A stretch of DNA of 64,000 bases from Luteimonas vadosa (GCF_039543545.1 NZ_BAABJY010000001.1:992001-1056000), one strand, 5' to 3'. Counted from the first letter of the stretch, positions 9,267 through 18,633 are shown. The notes: a model not told the origin generated them from the letters alone. A program made the numbers and translations.

Positions 9267-10505
9267 ATGCAGCGCAAGGATCCTCCCCCCAGCCGACCCT
9301 GCATCGCCATGGCGGCGGGCGGCACGGGTGGCCACCTGTTCCCCGCCGAGGCCCTCGCGCGCGCCCTGCTGGCTCGCGGCGAGCGGGTGGTGATCTACAC
9401 CGACGCGCGCGGCGCGCGGTACACCGGGGCGCTCTCGGGCATCGACCATGTCGTGCTGCCCGCGCGCAGCCTGGCGGGCGGCCTGATCGGCAAGTTCGCG
9501 GCGGCGTGGACCATCCTGCGTGCCGGTTGGCTGGCGCGCCGCGACATGCGCCGGCGCGGCGTGGTCGCGCTGGCCGGCTTCGGCGGCTACCCGAGCTTCG
9601 CCCCGGCGCTGGCGGCGAAGAGCCTCGGGCTGCCGCTGCTGCTGCACGAGCAGGGCCTGCGCCTGAGCTTGGCCAACCGCCAGTTGCTGCGCTTCGCCGA
9701 TGCCTTGGCGACTTCGTTCGCCGAGGTCGCCGGCAGCGAACGCATCGATCCGCAACGCATCACCGAAACCGGCAACCCGGTGCGCCGGGACATCCTCGAC
9801 GCACGCAGCGCCTTTCCGCGAATCGATGCCGACGGCCCGTTGCGGCTGCTGGTGGTCGGCGGCAGCCAGAGCGCGCGGGTGTTCGGAGAGGTCGTGCCGC
9901 CGGCGCTGCTGGCGCTGCCCGACGCCCTCCGGCCGCGCCTGCAACTGTCGTTGCAATACAAGGGCGAGGACACCGACGCCATCGCGGCGCGCCTGCGCAG
10001 TGCCGGGATCGCCGCGGACATCCGCCCGTTCTTCGACGACATGGGCGCGCGCCTGCGCGATGCGCACCTGGTCGTGACCCGCGCCGGTGCGACCACCATC
10101 GCCGACCTGCTCACGGTTGGCCGGCCGGCGATCTTCGTGCCCATCCCGCAGGGCGGATCGCAGGTGGAGCAACGCACCAATGCCGAGACGCTGGCGCGCG
10201 CCGGGGCCGGCTGGTGCATGCCGGAAAGCGAGCTCTCGCCGCAGAGTCTGTCGACGCGTCTCACGGATCTGTTCTCCACGCCCGAGCAGCTCGTGGATGC
10301 AGCCGCCGCGGCAGCGGGCTTGGCACGGCCGGACGCCGCGGAGCGGTTGGCGGACCTGATGCAGCGTTTGGCAGGCAATGCGGGCCCTCACCCCAACCCA
10401 CGCTCCGCGCCCCGGCCTGCGCCAGCGGCGATGGAATCCAATCGAGTGCGCGGCAGCGGCGGGCAAGACGTTCGCGAGCACACCGTGCGCGGGAGCGGCG
10501 CTTGA
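9267..10505 (+). CDS. MurG-like UDP-GlcNAc glycosyltransferase outside the dcw cluster
   Basis: MurG adds GlcNAc to lipid I to make lipid II. This 412-residue GT-B protein has the MurG hallmarks: AAGGTGGHLFPAEAL (GGTGGH 18-23), GFGGYPSFAPALAA (104-116), HEQ (127-129), GGSQSA (198-203) and TRAGATTIADLL with GRPAIFVP in the C-domain. The last ~40 residues are low-complexity Pro/Arg/Ala. The surroundings are not division/cell-wall genes, so this is probably a second copy or a specialised paralogue. To my eye the wording (AAGGTGGHLFPAEALA, TDARG) resembles alphaproteobacterial MurG, which suggests transfer. Its stop lies 11 bp before the FAD oxidoreductase gene, so the two are probably cotranscribed. 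A -10-like TATAGT lies at about 9234. Confidence 0.78.
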   Translation: MQRKDPPPSRPCIAMAAGGTGGHLFPAEALARALLARGERVVIYTDARGARYTGALSGIDHVVLPARSLAGGLIGKFAAAWTILRAGWLARRDMRRRGVVALAGFGGYPSFAPALAAKSLGLPLLLHEQGLRLSLANRQLLRFADALATSFAEVAGSERIDPQRITETGNPVRRDILDARSAFPRIDADGPLRLLVVGGSQSARVFGEVVPPALLALPDALRPRLQLSLQYKGEDTDAIAARLRSAGIAADIRPFFDDMGARLRDAHLVVTRAGATTIADLLTVGRPAIFVPIPQGGSQVEQRTNAETLARAGAGWCMPESELSPQSLSTRLTDLFSTPEQLVDAAAAAAGLARPDAAERLADLMQRLAGNAGPHPNPRSAPRPAPAAMESNRVRGSGGQDVREHTVRGSGA

Positions 10506-10516
10506 GGCCGCAGGGC

Positions 10517-12151
10517 ATGAAAGCCGGACACGACCCTGACGTCCTGGTCATCGGCGGCGGCCACAACGGCCTGGTCTGCGCGGCCTACCTAGCCGGCGCC
10601 GGCCTGAAAGTGCGCGTGCTCGAACGCCGCGGGGTGGTCGGCGGCGCGGCGGTGACCGAGGAGTTCCATCCGGGCTTCCGCAACTCCGTGGCCAGCTACA
10701 CCGTCAGCCTGCTCAACCCGCAGGTGATCGCCGACCTGCGCCTCGCGCGGCACGGCCTGCGGGTGGTCGAGCGACCCTACGCGAACTTCCTGCCGCTGCC
10801 CGACGGGCGATCGTTCCGGCTCGGGGGCGAGCACACGCAGGCGGAAGTCGCCAAGTGGTCGCCGCGCGACGCAGAACGCCTGGGCGACTACTACGCCATG
10901 CTCGAGCGCGTCGTCGGCGTGTTGCGCGAGTTGATGGTGCGTACGCCGCCGAACGTGTCGGACCGCTTCGTGCTCGCGGACTGGCTCGCTTCCTACGACG
11001 TCGCCAAGCGGCTCAGGCACCTGGACATGCGCGCCCGGCGCGACCTGCTGGACCTGTTCACTAAGTCGGCGGGCGAATTGCTCGACGCGTACTTCGAATC
11101 CGAACCGCTCAAGGCGGTGCTGGGCTGGGACTCGGTGGTCGGCAACTTCGCCAGCCCGTATACGCCGGGCTCGGCCTACGTGCTGCTGCACCACGTGTTC
11201 GGCGAGGTCAACGGCAAGTCAGGGGTCTGGGGCCACGCCATTGGCGGCATGGGCGCGATCACCGCGGCGATGCGCGCCGAATGCGAGTCGCGCGGGGTCG
11301 TGATCGAGACCGATGCGGGGGTCGCCCGGGTCCTGGTCGAGCCAACCGGAAAGGGGCTCGGCAAGGCGGTGGGCGTGGTCCTGGAGGACGGCCGCGAATT
11401 GCACGCCCGCACCGTGGTGTCCAACCTCAACCCGAAGTTGCTGTACCAGAAGCTGATCGCACGCGAACACCTGGATGGCGATACCGCCGAGCGGATCGAT
11501 CGCTACCGCTGCGGCTCGGGCACCTTCCGCATGAACGTGGCGCTGTCCGGGCTTCCCGATTTCACCGCCGCACCCGGCAGCCAGCAGCAGCCGCACCACC
11601 AGAGCGGGATCCTCATCGGACCCTCGCTGCGCTACTTCGAGCAGGCGTTCTTCGACGCCAAGTCGAAGCAGCACAACGCCGGCTGGGCCCGCGAACCCAT
11701 CGTCGAGCTGGTGATCTCGTCGACCCTGGACGACACGCTCGCGCCCCCCGGGCAGCACGTCGCCAGCCTGTTCTGCCAGCACGTCCATCCCGAGGTCGAC
11801 GGCGGCTGGGACGCGCACCGCGATACCGTGGCCCGGCTGATGATCGACACCGTCGACGCCTACGCGCCCAACTTCAAGGCCAGCGTGCTCGGTTACCAGG
11901 CGCTGTCGCCGCTGGACCTGGAGCGGACCTTCGGCCTGGTCGGCGGCGACATCTTCCATGGCTCGCTGGGGTTGGACCAGCTGTTCTCGGCGCGTCCGCT
12001 GCTGGGGCAGGGGAACTACCGCGGGGCGCTCGGGCAGCTGTACCTGTGCGGCTCCGGGACCCACCCCGGCGGCGGCGTGACCGGGCTGCCGGGTCGCAAT
12101 GCGGCGCGGGAGATCCTGCGCGACCTCGATCGTCGCCCTCGGCCCTCCTGA
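10517..12151 (+). CDS. phytoene desaturase-like FAD-dependent oxidoreductase (PYROXD2 type)
   Basis: A 544-residue flavoprotein of the NAD(P)/FAD oxidoreductase family related to phytoene desaturases and eukaryotic PYROXD2. The N-terminal Rossmann motif VLVIGGGHNGLVCAAYLAGAG is followed by the LERRGVVGGAAVTEE segment typical of the family. The middle carries GGMGAITAAM, and the C-terminus has LCGSGTHPGGGVTGLPGRNAA, the FAD-contacting tail of this class. The substrate is not known and no carotenoid genes are nearby. The start at 10517 lies 11 bp after the MurG-like gene; an upstream in-frame extension through that gene is not real. A strong terminator follows at 12266. Confidence 0.83.
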   Translation: MKAGHDPDVLVIGGGHNGLVCAAYLAGAGLKVRVLERRGVVGGAAVTEEFHPGFRNSVASYTVSLLNPQVIADLRLARHGLRVVERPYANFLPLPDGRSFRLGGEHTQAEVAKWSPRDAERLGDYYAMLERVVGVLRELMVRTPPNVSDRFVLADWLASYDVAKRLRHLDMRARRDLLDLFTKSAGELLDAYFESEPLKAVLGWDSVVGNFASPYTPGSAYVLLHHVFGEVNGKSGVWGHAIGGMGAITAAMRAECESRGVVIETDAGVARVLVEPTGKGLGKAVGVVLEDGRELHARTVVSNLNPKLLYQKLIAREHLDGDTAERIDRYRCGSGTFRMNVALSGLPDFTAAPGSQQQPHHQSGILIGPSLRYFEQAFFDAKSKQHNAGWAREPIVELVISSTLDDTLAPPGQHVASLFCQHVHPEVDGGWDAHRDTVARLMIDTVDAYAPNFKASVLGYQALSPLDLERTFGLVGGDIFHGSLGLDQLFSARPLLGQGNYRGALGQLYLCGSGTHPGGGVTGLPGRNAAREILRDLDRRPRPS

Positions 12152-12511
12152 AGTGAGGGCCTGTCAGTGGTTTCCTGAACCCGTTGGTATTTTTTTGCAG
12201 TGCAGCGTGCATCCGCACTAACGAATCCTTCACGATTGGGTTGCACCCGACGTGGGGGAGGGAGCAAAGCCCGAAGCGGTCCGCCGCTTCGGGCTTTTTT
12301 TTGCTTCCGCGCAGGTGCTGCCGGCACCTCGCAAGCCCCTCTCGCGGACGGCCCAAAACACGGTTCGTCCCGCACCCAGTGCCCTCCCGAGACCTCTCCA
12401 TGTTGCAGTGCGGCAGGACTGGAACGTGACGAGCGTCTAGGATGGCCTCAGGCTAAGTGTTTGCTTTTGTTGCAAATCCGTTGCCTGACACACACTTGAT
12501 AGGGGAATTGA
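12152..12511 (+). other. 360-bp intergenic region with terminator and protease leader
   Basis: Contains no convincing protein gene. About 115 bp after the FAD oxidoreductase stop there is a very strong intrinsic terminator (12266-12302). The stretch between stop and terminator has a T7 tract (about 12190-12196) and a G-rich run before the hairpin. Downstream is the promoter/leader of the protease gene, with ribosome site AGGGGA at 12501-12506. A weak TTGCAA at 12470 could be a -35 element, but the paired -10 is poor. Confidence 0.5.
12266..12302 (+). terminator. strong intrinsic terminator
   Basis: Perfect 14-bp stem AAAGCCCGAAGCGG (12266-12279) and CCGCTTCGGGCTTT (12284-12297) with a 4-nt loop, followed by further T residues. 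It ends the MurG-like/FAD oxidoreductase transcription unit. Confidence 0.9.
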
Positions 12512-13909
12512 ATGAATAATCTTTCGCGGGCCATCCTGATGGCCCTGGGAGCCTTTGGCTTCGTCGCCTCCGCCCAGGCGGGGACCTACGTCGTCACCGC
12601 CAACGGTCAATCCTTCGACAACAAGCTCGCCCACAAGGTCGAGGCTGCGGGGGGTGTCATCACCGCGCGCCTGCCGCAGATCGGCGTGGTCATCGTCGAG
12701 GTTCCCGATTCCGACAAGGACTTCGAGCGCCGCGCTTCCAGGATTCCGGGCATCCGTTCCGCCGTCGCTGACTTCGAGATGCAGTTCGAGCTGCCCGAAC
12801 CCCAGTACTCGATGGCCGCCCACTTCGCCAACCCGCCCAACTCCGGCGACGACGACTTCTGGTTCGACTTCCAGTGGGGCCACGCGGCGATCGACGCCGC
12901 CGGCGCCTGGAACCAGGGCTATCGCGGGGCCGGAGCGACAGTGGCCGTACTCGACTCCGGCGTGTATTGCGCCCATGCCGACATCAGCCCCAACCTGAAC
13001 GCGGCGCTGTCCAAGTCCTTCGTTGCCGGAGAGGGCTACTGCAACACCAGTGGTAGCACCCACGGAACCCATACGATGGGCACCATCGGCGCGGCCGACA
13101 ACGCCACCGGCCCGATCGGCGTGGCGCCGGAAGCCGAGCTGATCGCCGTGAAGGTCTTGAGTGCGTCGAGCGGCAGCGGCAGTTTCGCCGGCATCATCCA
13201 GGGCATCGTCTATGCCGCTGACGCGGGCGCGGACGTGATCAACATGAGCCTGGGAGTACGCGGCGGCCTGCCGGTCAATGGCAAGGGCGCCAACGGTGTC
13301 GCGGAACTGGTCAATGCCACCAAGCGCGCGGCGCAGTACGCCCGCAAGCAGAATGCCTTGATCGTGGCGTCCGCCGGCAACGACGGCCGCGACCTCGACC
13401 ACGACTCCGGGGTCGAGATCTGCGACGCCGACGGCTGTTATCGCGCCAACCTGCGCAGCTTCCCCAGCGAACTGCCGGGCGTGCTGTCGATTTCCGCAAC
13501 GGCTCCGATCGGGTGGGCGTTGGATTTCAACACCAACCTCGACCGGCTGGCCAGCTACAGCAATTACGGCAAGTCGGCGATCGCCTTCGGTGGGCCGGGA
13601 GGAGACTTCTCGTATCCGGGTAATGAAGCCTGCACGATCAAGGGCATCACGGTGCCATGTTGGGCATTTGACATGGTCTTGAGCACGACGCGAACGGGCT
13701 TCGTTGGCTGGAGCGCCGGCACCAGCATGGCCGCGCCCCACGTCTCTGGCGTGGCTGCCCTGGTCATCGGCAAGCACGGTGGTGAGATGGCGCCGTCCGC
13801 CGTCGAGGGCATCCTGCGGGCATCCGCGGACCAGACCGGCAAGGCCGGTAACGACATCACGGTCGGCAAGGGCCGGGTCAACGCTTCGAAGGCCGTCGCC
13901 ATCGACTGA
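12512..13909 (+). CDS. secreted subtilisin-like serine protease (peptidase S8)
   Basis: A 465-residue extracellular protease. It has a signal peptide (about 1-23, ending AQA), an inhibitor-I9-like propeptide (about 24-95) and an S8 catalytic domain. The triad is readable: D148 in VAVLDSGV, H184 in STHGTHTMG, S405 in GTSMAAPHVSG, plus oxyanion asparagine N290 in SAGNDG. Cysteine pairs (C153/C177, C304/C309, C374/C383) suit a disulfide-stabilised secreted enzyme. There is no C-terminal P or PPC domain, unlike many Lysobacter/Xanthomonas proteases. A good ribosome site AGGGGA precedes the ATG and a terminator follows directly, so the gene is monocistronic. Likely a general degradative exoprotease. 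Confidence 0.93.
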   Translation: MNNLSRAILMALGAFGFVASAQAGTYVVTANGQSFDNKLAHKVEAAGGVITARLPQIGVVIVEVPDSDKDFERRASRIPGIRSAVADFEMQFELPEPQYSMAAHFANPPNSGDDDFWFDFQWGHAAIDAAGAWNQGYRGAGATVAVLDSGVYCAHADISPNLNAALSKSFVAGEGYCNTSGSTHGTHTMGTIGAADNATGPIGVAPEAELIAVKVLSASSGSGSFAGIIQGIVYAADAGADVINMSLGVRGGLPVNGKGANGVAELVNATKRAAQYARKQNALIVASAGNDGRDLDHDSGVEICDADGCYRANLRSFPSELPGVLSISATAPIGWALDFNTNLDRLASYSNYGKSAIAFGGPGGDFSYPGNEACTIKGITVPCWAFDMVLSTTRTGFVGWSAGTSMAAPHVSGVAALVIGKHGGEMAPSAVEGILRASADQTGKAGNDITVGKGRVNASKAVAID

Positions 13910-13932
13910 GTTACCCGACCGCAGTGCGTGAC

Positions 13933-13963
13933 AAGCGGCCGCCTCGTGCGGCCGCTTTTTTTT
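13933..13963 (+). terminator. intrinsic terminator after the S8 protease
   Basis: AAGCGGCCGC (13933-13942), 5-nt loop, GCGGCCGCTT (13948-13957), then a run of eight T from 13956 on. It lies 23 bp after the protease stop. Confidence 0.9.
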
Positions 13964-14015
13964 CGCAAGCCGGGCCCCGCGGCAACGCGTCGCACGCGCA
14001 TGCCATCATCGCCGC

Positions 14016-16832
14016 ATGCCTGACGACCCCACGGCCAAGGTCGCGTCCCTCGTCGAGCGCGCCCTTTCGCGCTTGCCCGAGTCGATTCGTCTCGACGCCC
14101 TGCTGCTGGACAAGACGCGACGCATCGCCGTCGCGAGCGATTTCGCGATCGAGACCCTTGCGCGGCAGCCGGACCTGCTGGGCCGGCTCGCGCAGGACGA
14201 CGGCGCCACGCCCTTGCCGCCGCCCGTCCTCGACCCGGACAGCCGCGACGAGTGGCCGCGCCTGTTGCGGCGTTACCGCAGCGCCGAATCGACTCGCCTG
14301 GTATGGCGCGACGTCCTAGGCCTGGATGCCGTCGAAGACACCCTGGCAGGGACCACCCGGCTCGCCGAGACCTGCCTGGAAATCGCGCTGGCGGCGCTGG
14401 AGCAGGACTTCGAGCGGCGCCACGGCGTCGTGCGCCGGCGGGCGGGCGACGAGGGGTCGGCCGGTGCGCCGGTGCGCCTGGTCGTGTTCGCCCTGGGCAA
14501 GCTGGGCGGCGGCGAGCTGAACTTCAGTTCGGACGTCGACGTCGTCTACGGCTACGCCCACGGGGGCGAGAGCGATGGCCCACGCCCGCTGGCGGCGGAG
14601 GATTACTTCGCGCGGCTGGGCCAGGCGCTGGCCAGGCTGCTCGACGAGACCACGCCGGACGGCTTTTGCCACCGCGTCGACCTGCGCCTGCGGCCCTACG
14701 GCAATGCCGGGCGCGTGGCGGCGAGTTTCGCGGCGATGGAACAGTACTTCCAGCGCGAAGGCCGGGACTGGGAACGTTACGCGTGGCAGAAGGCGCGGCC
14801 GGTGGCCGGGGACCTCGAGGCGGGCGCCCGGTTCCTCGAGACCCTGCGGCCCTTCGTCTACCGGCGCTACCTGGACTACGGCGCGCTGGACGGGTTGCGC
14901 GAGATGAAGGCGGCGATCGCCGCGGAGGTCGCGCGCAAGGAACTGGCCGACGACATCAAGCGCGGGCCGGGCGGCATCCGCGAGATCGAGTTCCTCGCCC
15001 AGGCGCTGCAGCTGATCCGCGGCGGCCGCGAGCCGGAGCTGCGCGGACGGCGCCTGGTGCCGGCGCTGCGCGCGCTGCAGCAGGCGCGGCAGATCCAGCC
15101 CGACGCCGCCGACGCCTTGGTCGCGGCCTACCGCTTCCTGCGCCGCTTGGAGAATCGTTTGCAGATGCTGCGCGATGCGCAGACGCACGTGCTGCCCGAC
15201 GACCCGATCGACCGCGCGCGCATCGCACTGGGCCTGGGATTCGAGGACTGGCCGGCGTTGCGGGCCGAGCTGGAGACACATCGCGCGGTGGTGTCGGAGG
15301 AGTTCGATGCCTTGCTGACCGCGCGCAGCGGCCATGCCCCGGCGAGCAGCGACCTTTCGGCCTACTGGCGCGCCCTGCCCAAGGGCGGCGACCCGCAGGT
15401 GCTGGCCGACGCCGGGTACAACGACCCTGCCGGGGTCGATGCCGCCTTGCGAGACTTCGTGCGCGCGCCCGGGGTCCGCGACCTGTCCGATGCTTCGCGC
15501 GCGCGCCTCGACCGGGTGATGCCCGTGCTCCTGCAGGCGACTGCGCCGGCGACCGAGTCGGTGCTGGCCCTGCGCCGCCTGGTGGCGCTGCTGCACAACA
15601 TCCTGCGCCGGGCGAGCTACCTGGCCCTGCTCGACGAGGAACCGCCTGCGCTGGAACGCCTGGTCGACCTCGTCACCCGCAGCGCCCTGCTGGCCGAGCG
15701 GCTCGCGGCCCATCCCCTGCTGCTGGACGAACTGCTGGACGCGCGCGCGGAAGGCCCGCTGCCCGAGCGCGGGCTGTTCGCCCAAGCCTGCTCGCGTTGC
15801 CTGGCGCACGAGGACATCGAGGCGGCGCTGTACGCGCTCAACGAACTGCGCCAGACCCTGAGCTTCCGCATTGCGCTGGCCACGCTAGACGGTCGCCAGT
15901 CGGCGCAGGTCAGCACGCGCCAGCTGGCGTGGCTGGCCGACGCGGTGGTCGACGTGGTGCGGGCGCTGGCGGTGCGCGAGATGGAGGCCGCGCACGGCGG
16001 GATCGACGGCGCGCGCTTCGCGATCCTCGGCTACGGCAGCCTCGGCGGCGAGGAGCTGGGGTTCGGTTCCGACCTCGACCTGGTCTTCCTCTACGACGCA
16101 CCCCCGGGCGCCAGTTCCGATGGCCGGCGTTCGCTGGACGCAGGACGCTGGTTCGCGCGGCTGGCGCAGAAGATCGTCGCGTTGCTCGGCACGGTGACCG
16201 GCGCCGGACGCCTGTTCGACGTGGACGTTCGGCTGCGACCGGACGGCGCCCAGGGCCTGCTGGTCTCGACCCTCGCCAGCTATGCCGAATACCAGCGCGA
16301 GCGGGCATGGACCTGGGAGCACCAGGCCCTGGTCCGGGCGCGCTGCGTCAGCGGGGACGACGGCCTGTGCGCGGATTTCGAGGCCCTGCGCGACGCCGTG
16401 CTGGCGAAGCCGCGCGATCCCGAAGGCCTGCGCGAGGACATCGACGGCATGCGTGCGCGCATGCGCAGCGAGCTCGACCGTTCCGATGCGGGGCGCTTCG
16501 ACCTGAAGCAGGGCGAGGGTGGGCTGGTCGACCTGGAATTCCTGGTCCAGTACCTGGTCCTGCGCGCAGCCTCGTCGGCGCCGTCGTTGCTGTCGCCTCG
16601 CGCGACATCCCTGCAGGTCGGGGCGCTGCGCGACGCAGGCGTCCTGGACGATGACCGGGCCGCGGCGCTCTTGGAGGCGCACGGCGTCCTGTTGTCGGCC
16701 TCCCTGGCCTGCACGCTGGACCGCCGGCGTCGCTGGGTCCCCGAGGATGCCGGGATCGTCGCGGCGCGCGCGACGATCCGCGCCGCGGTGCAGGCATGCG
16801 GGCTGGACTTCGGTCGCGGCCCGCCCGGCTAG
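14016..16832 (+). CDS. glnE: bifunctional glutamine synthetase adenylyltransferase/adenylyl-removing enzyme
   Basis: GlnE adds or removes AMP on glutamine synthetase according to the nitrogen signal relayed by PII. The 938-residue protein has the expected two nucleotidyltransferase halves. The N-terminal half carries FALGKLGGGELNFSSDVDVV (about 160-180) and the C-terminal half carries ILGYGSLGGEELGFGSDLDL (about 670-690); both have the G-G/S-x9-DxD metal-binding pattern. The linker and the C-terminal GGLVDLEFLVQYL segment are also present. It stands alone between the S8 protease and a convergent ELM1-family gene; no glnA or glnB is in the window. Confidence 0.97.
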   Translation: MPDDPTAKVASLVERALSRLPESIRLDALLLDKTRRIAVASDFAIETLARQPDLLGRLAQDDGATPLPPPVLDPDSRDEWPRLLRRYRSAESTRLVWRDVLGLDAVEDTLAGTTRLAETCLEIALAALEQDFERRHGVVRRRAGDEGSAGAPVRLVVFALGKLGGGELNFSSDVDVVYGYAHGGESDGPRPLAAEDYFARLGQALARLLDETTPDGFCHRVDLRLRPYGNAGRVAASFAAMEQYFQREGRDWERYAWQKARPVAGDLEAGARFLETLRPFVYRRYLDYGALDGLREMKAAIAAEVARKELADDIKRGPGGIREIEFLAQALQLIRGGREPELRGRRLVPALRALQQARQIQPDAADALVAAYRFLRRLENRLQMLRDAQTHVLPDDPIDRARIALGLGFEDWPALRAELETHRAVVSEEFDALLTARSGHAPASSDLSAYWRALPKGGDPQVLADAGYNDPAGVDAALRDFVRAPGVRDLSDASRARLDRVMPVLLQATAPATESVLALRRLVALLHNILRRASYLALLDEEPPALERLVDLVTRSALLAERLAAHPLLLDELLDARAEGPLPERGLFAQACSRCLAHEDIEAALYALNELRQTLSFRIALATLDGRQSAQVSTRQLAWLADAVVDVVRALAVREMEAAHGGIDGARFAILGYGSLGGEELGFGSDLDLVFLYDAPPGASSDGRRSLDAGRWFARLAQKIVALLGTVTGAGRLFDVDVRLRPDGAQGLLVSTLASYAEYQRERAWTWEHQALVRARCVSGDDGLCADFEALRDAVLAKPRDPEGLREDIDGMRARMRSELDRSDAGRFDLKQGEGGLVDLEFLVQYLVLRAASSAPSLLSPRATSLQVGALRDAGVLDDDRAAALLEAHGVLLSASLACTLDRRRRWVPEDAGIVAARATIRAAVQACGLDFGRGPPG

Positions 16833-16926
16833 CGGCCGCTTCCCCGCGGGCCGCTTCGTTCGGGACGCGGATCAGCGGACATCGCCGCTGCGGGCGATGC
16901 GGCGTCGTGCGGCGGGGCGCAGACCC

Positions 16927-17913
16927 CTACAGCGCCAGGCGGTCGCGCACCTGCGCCGCGACGCGCGCCGTCTCGCGCAAGGGCTCGACGTCGAAACCGG
17001 CGAGCGCCGCGTCCACCGCACGGATGCGGCCCCGCGCGAGCAGGGCGTCCAGGAAGCGCCGCGGCCGGCCACGCACGCGCTCGGGTTCGAACACGTGCAC
17101 CGGGACCGTCGTCGCGCAGGCTTCGGAGATCATGTTGACCGAGTCGGGCGAACAGACGATGCGGTCCGCCCAGGCCAGCAGCCCCGGGTAGGGGTTGCGG
17201 CCGTCGGCGTCGCCGGTCCAGGTCAGTCCCGGCGTCTCCACGTAGCGATGGCGAAGCGTGTCGCGCAGTTCCGGGTCCGTGCGGCGGGACGTCGTCACCA
17301 GCAGGCTGCCGCCCTCGCGCGCCAGCGCGGCCTCCAGCCGGCATCCGAGGACCTCGAAGGCCATCCGGTCGAAGCGGGCGTGCGCGCTGGAACCGCCCAG
17401 CAGCACCGCCGTGCGCGGTCGCGGCAGGTCGGCGAAGCCGGCGAAGTCCTCGCGGGCACGGGCCAGCCAGTCGTCGTCCACGGGATGGAGGCTGCCGAGC
17501 GTGGTCAGCACGTTGCGGGCCTGCAGGCCGTCGTGTTCCGGGACGACCACGACGTCCCAATGCGCCGGATCCAGGCGCGGATCGAGGATCTGCACGACCC
17601 GGCTGCCGCGCGCGCGCAACAGCCGGGTCGCCAGCGCCGCCTGGCGGCCGCAGCCGATCGCCAGGGCAGGGGGCGCGTCGAGCAGGGCGTTGAAGTCGGC
17701 ACCGAAGGCGCGCGCGCTTCCCGGCAGGCACCGCGGGGCCAGCCAGCGCCACGGCAGGCGCGGTGACAACGTCTGTGCGCTCGCGGCTCCGGGGACGAGC
17801 GCCTCGGCCAAGGCAGAGGCTTGCCGGGCGTTGCCGGCGCGCCCGTCGCTCAGGGCCCGGATTCGCAGCGAATCAGGGTTTGTTCCCCCGCAACGTCCCA
17901 TTTTTGTGATCAT
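16927..17913 (-). CDS. ELM1/GtrOC1-family protein (DUF1022)
   Basis: A 328-residue protein of the family named after plant mitochondrial fission factor ELM1 (COG3660). Bacterial members are regarded as putative glycosyltransferases acting on the cell envelope. Typical features are the N-terminal LSDGRAGNARQASALAEAL, IGCGRQAALATRLLRAR, LLGGSSAHARFD, LLVTTSRRT and the C-terminal DRIVCSPDSVNMISEACAT, which resembles a GT-B nucleotide-sugar site. No signal peptide or membrane span is evident. The ATG at 17913 is followed by MITKMGRCGG; a later start cannot be excluded. It is divergent from the rutE-like gene across 83 bp. Actual substrate unknown. Confidence 0.8.
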   Translation of the reverse strand: MITKMGRCGGTNPDSLRIRALSDGRAGNARQASALAEALVPGAASAQTLSPRLPWRWLAPRCLPGSARAFGADFNALLDAPPALAIGCGRQAALATRLLRARGSRVVQILDPRLDPAHWDVVVVPEHDGLQARNVLTTLGSLHPVDDDWLARAREDFAGFADLPRPRTAVLLGGSSAHARFDRMAFEVLGCRLEAALAREGGSLLVTTSRRTDPELRDTLRHRYVETPGLTWTGDADGRNPYPGLLAWADRIVCSPDSVNMISEACATTVPVHVFEPERVRGRPRRFLDALLARGRIRAVDAALAGFDVEPLRETARVAAQVRDRLAL

Positions 17914-17996
17914 TCGTTCCGGGTACGAGGCTGTGGCTTCACCCGCGGAACTCTACACTGCCCGTTCCCGATACCCGACCGCAATGGGATTTCCTG

Positions 17997-18584
17997 ATGA
18001 CCGACGCTTTGCCCGCTGAATGCCTCGACCAGCTGTTCCGGACTGCCCGCACCCACAACGAGCTGGGGGGCGAGGTGGACGACGACACCTTGCGCCGGCT
18101 GTACGACCTGCTCAAGTGGGGGCCGACCAGCGCCAACCAGTGCCCGGCGCGGTTTGTGTTCGTGAAGTCCCAGGCCGCGAAGGACAAGCTCGGTCCGGCG
18201 CTGGACGAGGGCAACTACGCCAAGACCATGGCCGCCCCGGTGACCGTCATCGTGGCGTACGACCTGGACTTCCACGAGAAGCTGCCGGTGCTGTTCCCGC
18301 ACGCCGACGCGCGCAGCTGGTTCGCCGGCGACCTGGAAAAACGAAAGGTCCAGGCCTTCCGCAACGGCAGCCTGCAAGGCGCCTACCTGCTGCTGGCCGC
18401 GCGCGCGCTCGGGCTGGACACGGGGCCGATGTCGGGCTTCGACAACGCCAAGGTCGACGAAGCCTTCTTCAAGGGCACCCGCATCAAGTCCAACTTCCTG
18501 GTCAACCTGGGCCGTGGCGACAAGTCGAAGCTGTTCCCGCGTTCGCCGCGCTTGTCCTTCGACGAAGTCGCCCGCATCGAATGA
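17997..18584 (+). CDS. RutE-like nitroreductase family protein (putative malonic semialdehyde reductase)
   Basis: A 195-residue FMN-dependent oxidoreductase closest to the RutE/HadB group, which in E. coli reduces malonic semialdehyde in pyrimidine degradation. Visible motifs are the N-terminal LFRTARTHNELGGEVDD, LLKWGPTSANQCPARFVFV (FMN-phosphate contact), GAYLLLAARALGLDTGPMSGFD (family core) and the C-terminal NFLVNLGRGDKSKLFPRSPR. None of the other rut genes is nearby, so the physiological substrate is unclear and the enzyme may act on another aldehyde or quinone. The stop is 49 bp before yceI. Confidence 0.87.
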   Translation: MTDALPAECLDQLFRTARTHNELGGEVDDDTLRRLYDLLKWGPTSANQCPARFVFVKSQAAKDKLGPALDEGNYAKTMAAPVTVIVAYDLDFHEKLPVLFPHADARSWFAGDLEKRKVQAFRNGSLQGAYLLLAARALGLDTGPMSGFDNAKVDEAFFKGTRIKSNFLVNLGRGDKSKLFPRSPRLSFDEVARIE

Positions 18585-18633
18585 TCCCAGGCGGGCCGCC
18601 TCCCGTCCTCCCGACAACTCCCGGAACCCGACC

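Noticed and set aside
10382..10505. Frameshift or decay at the 3' end of the MurG-like gene
   Set aside because: The tail is low complexity, but the frame is open to the TGA and the core motifs lie well upstream, so it is reported as an odd tail rather than a pseudogene.
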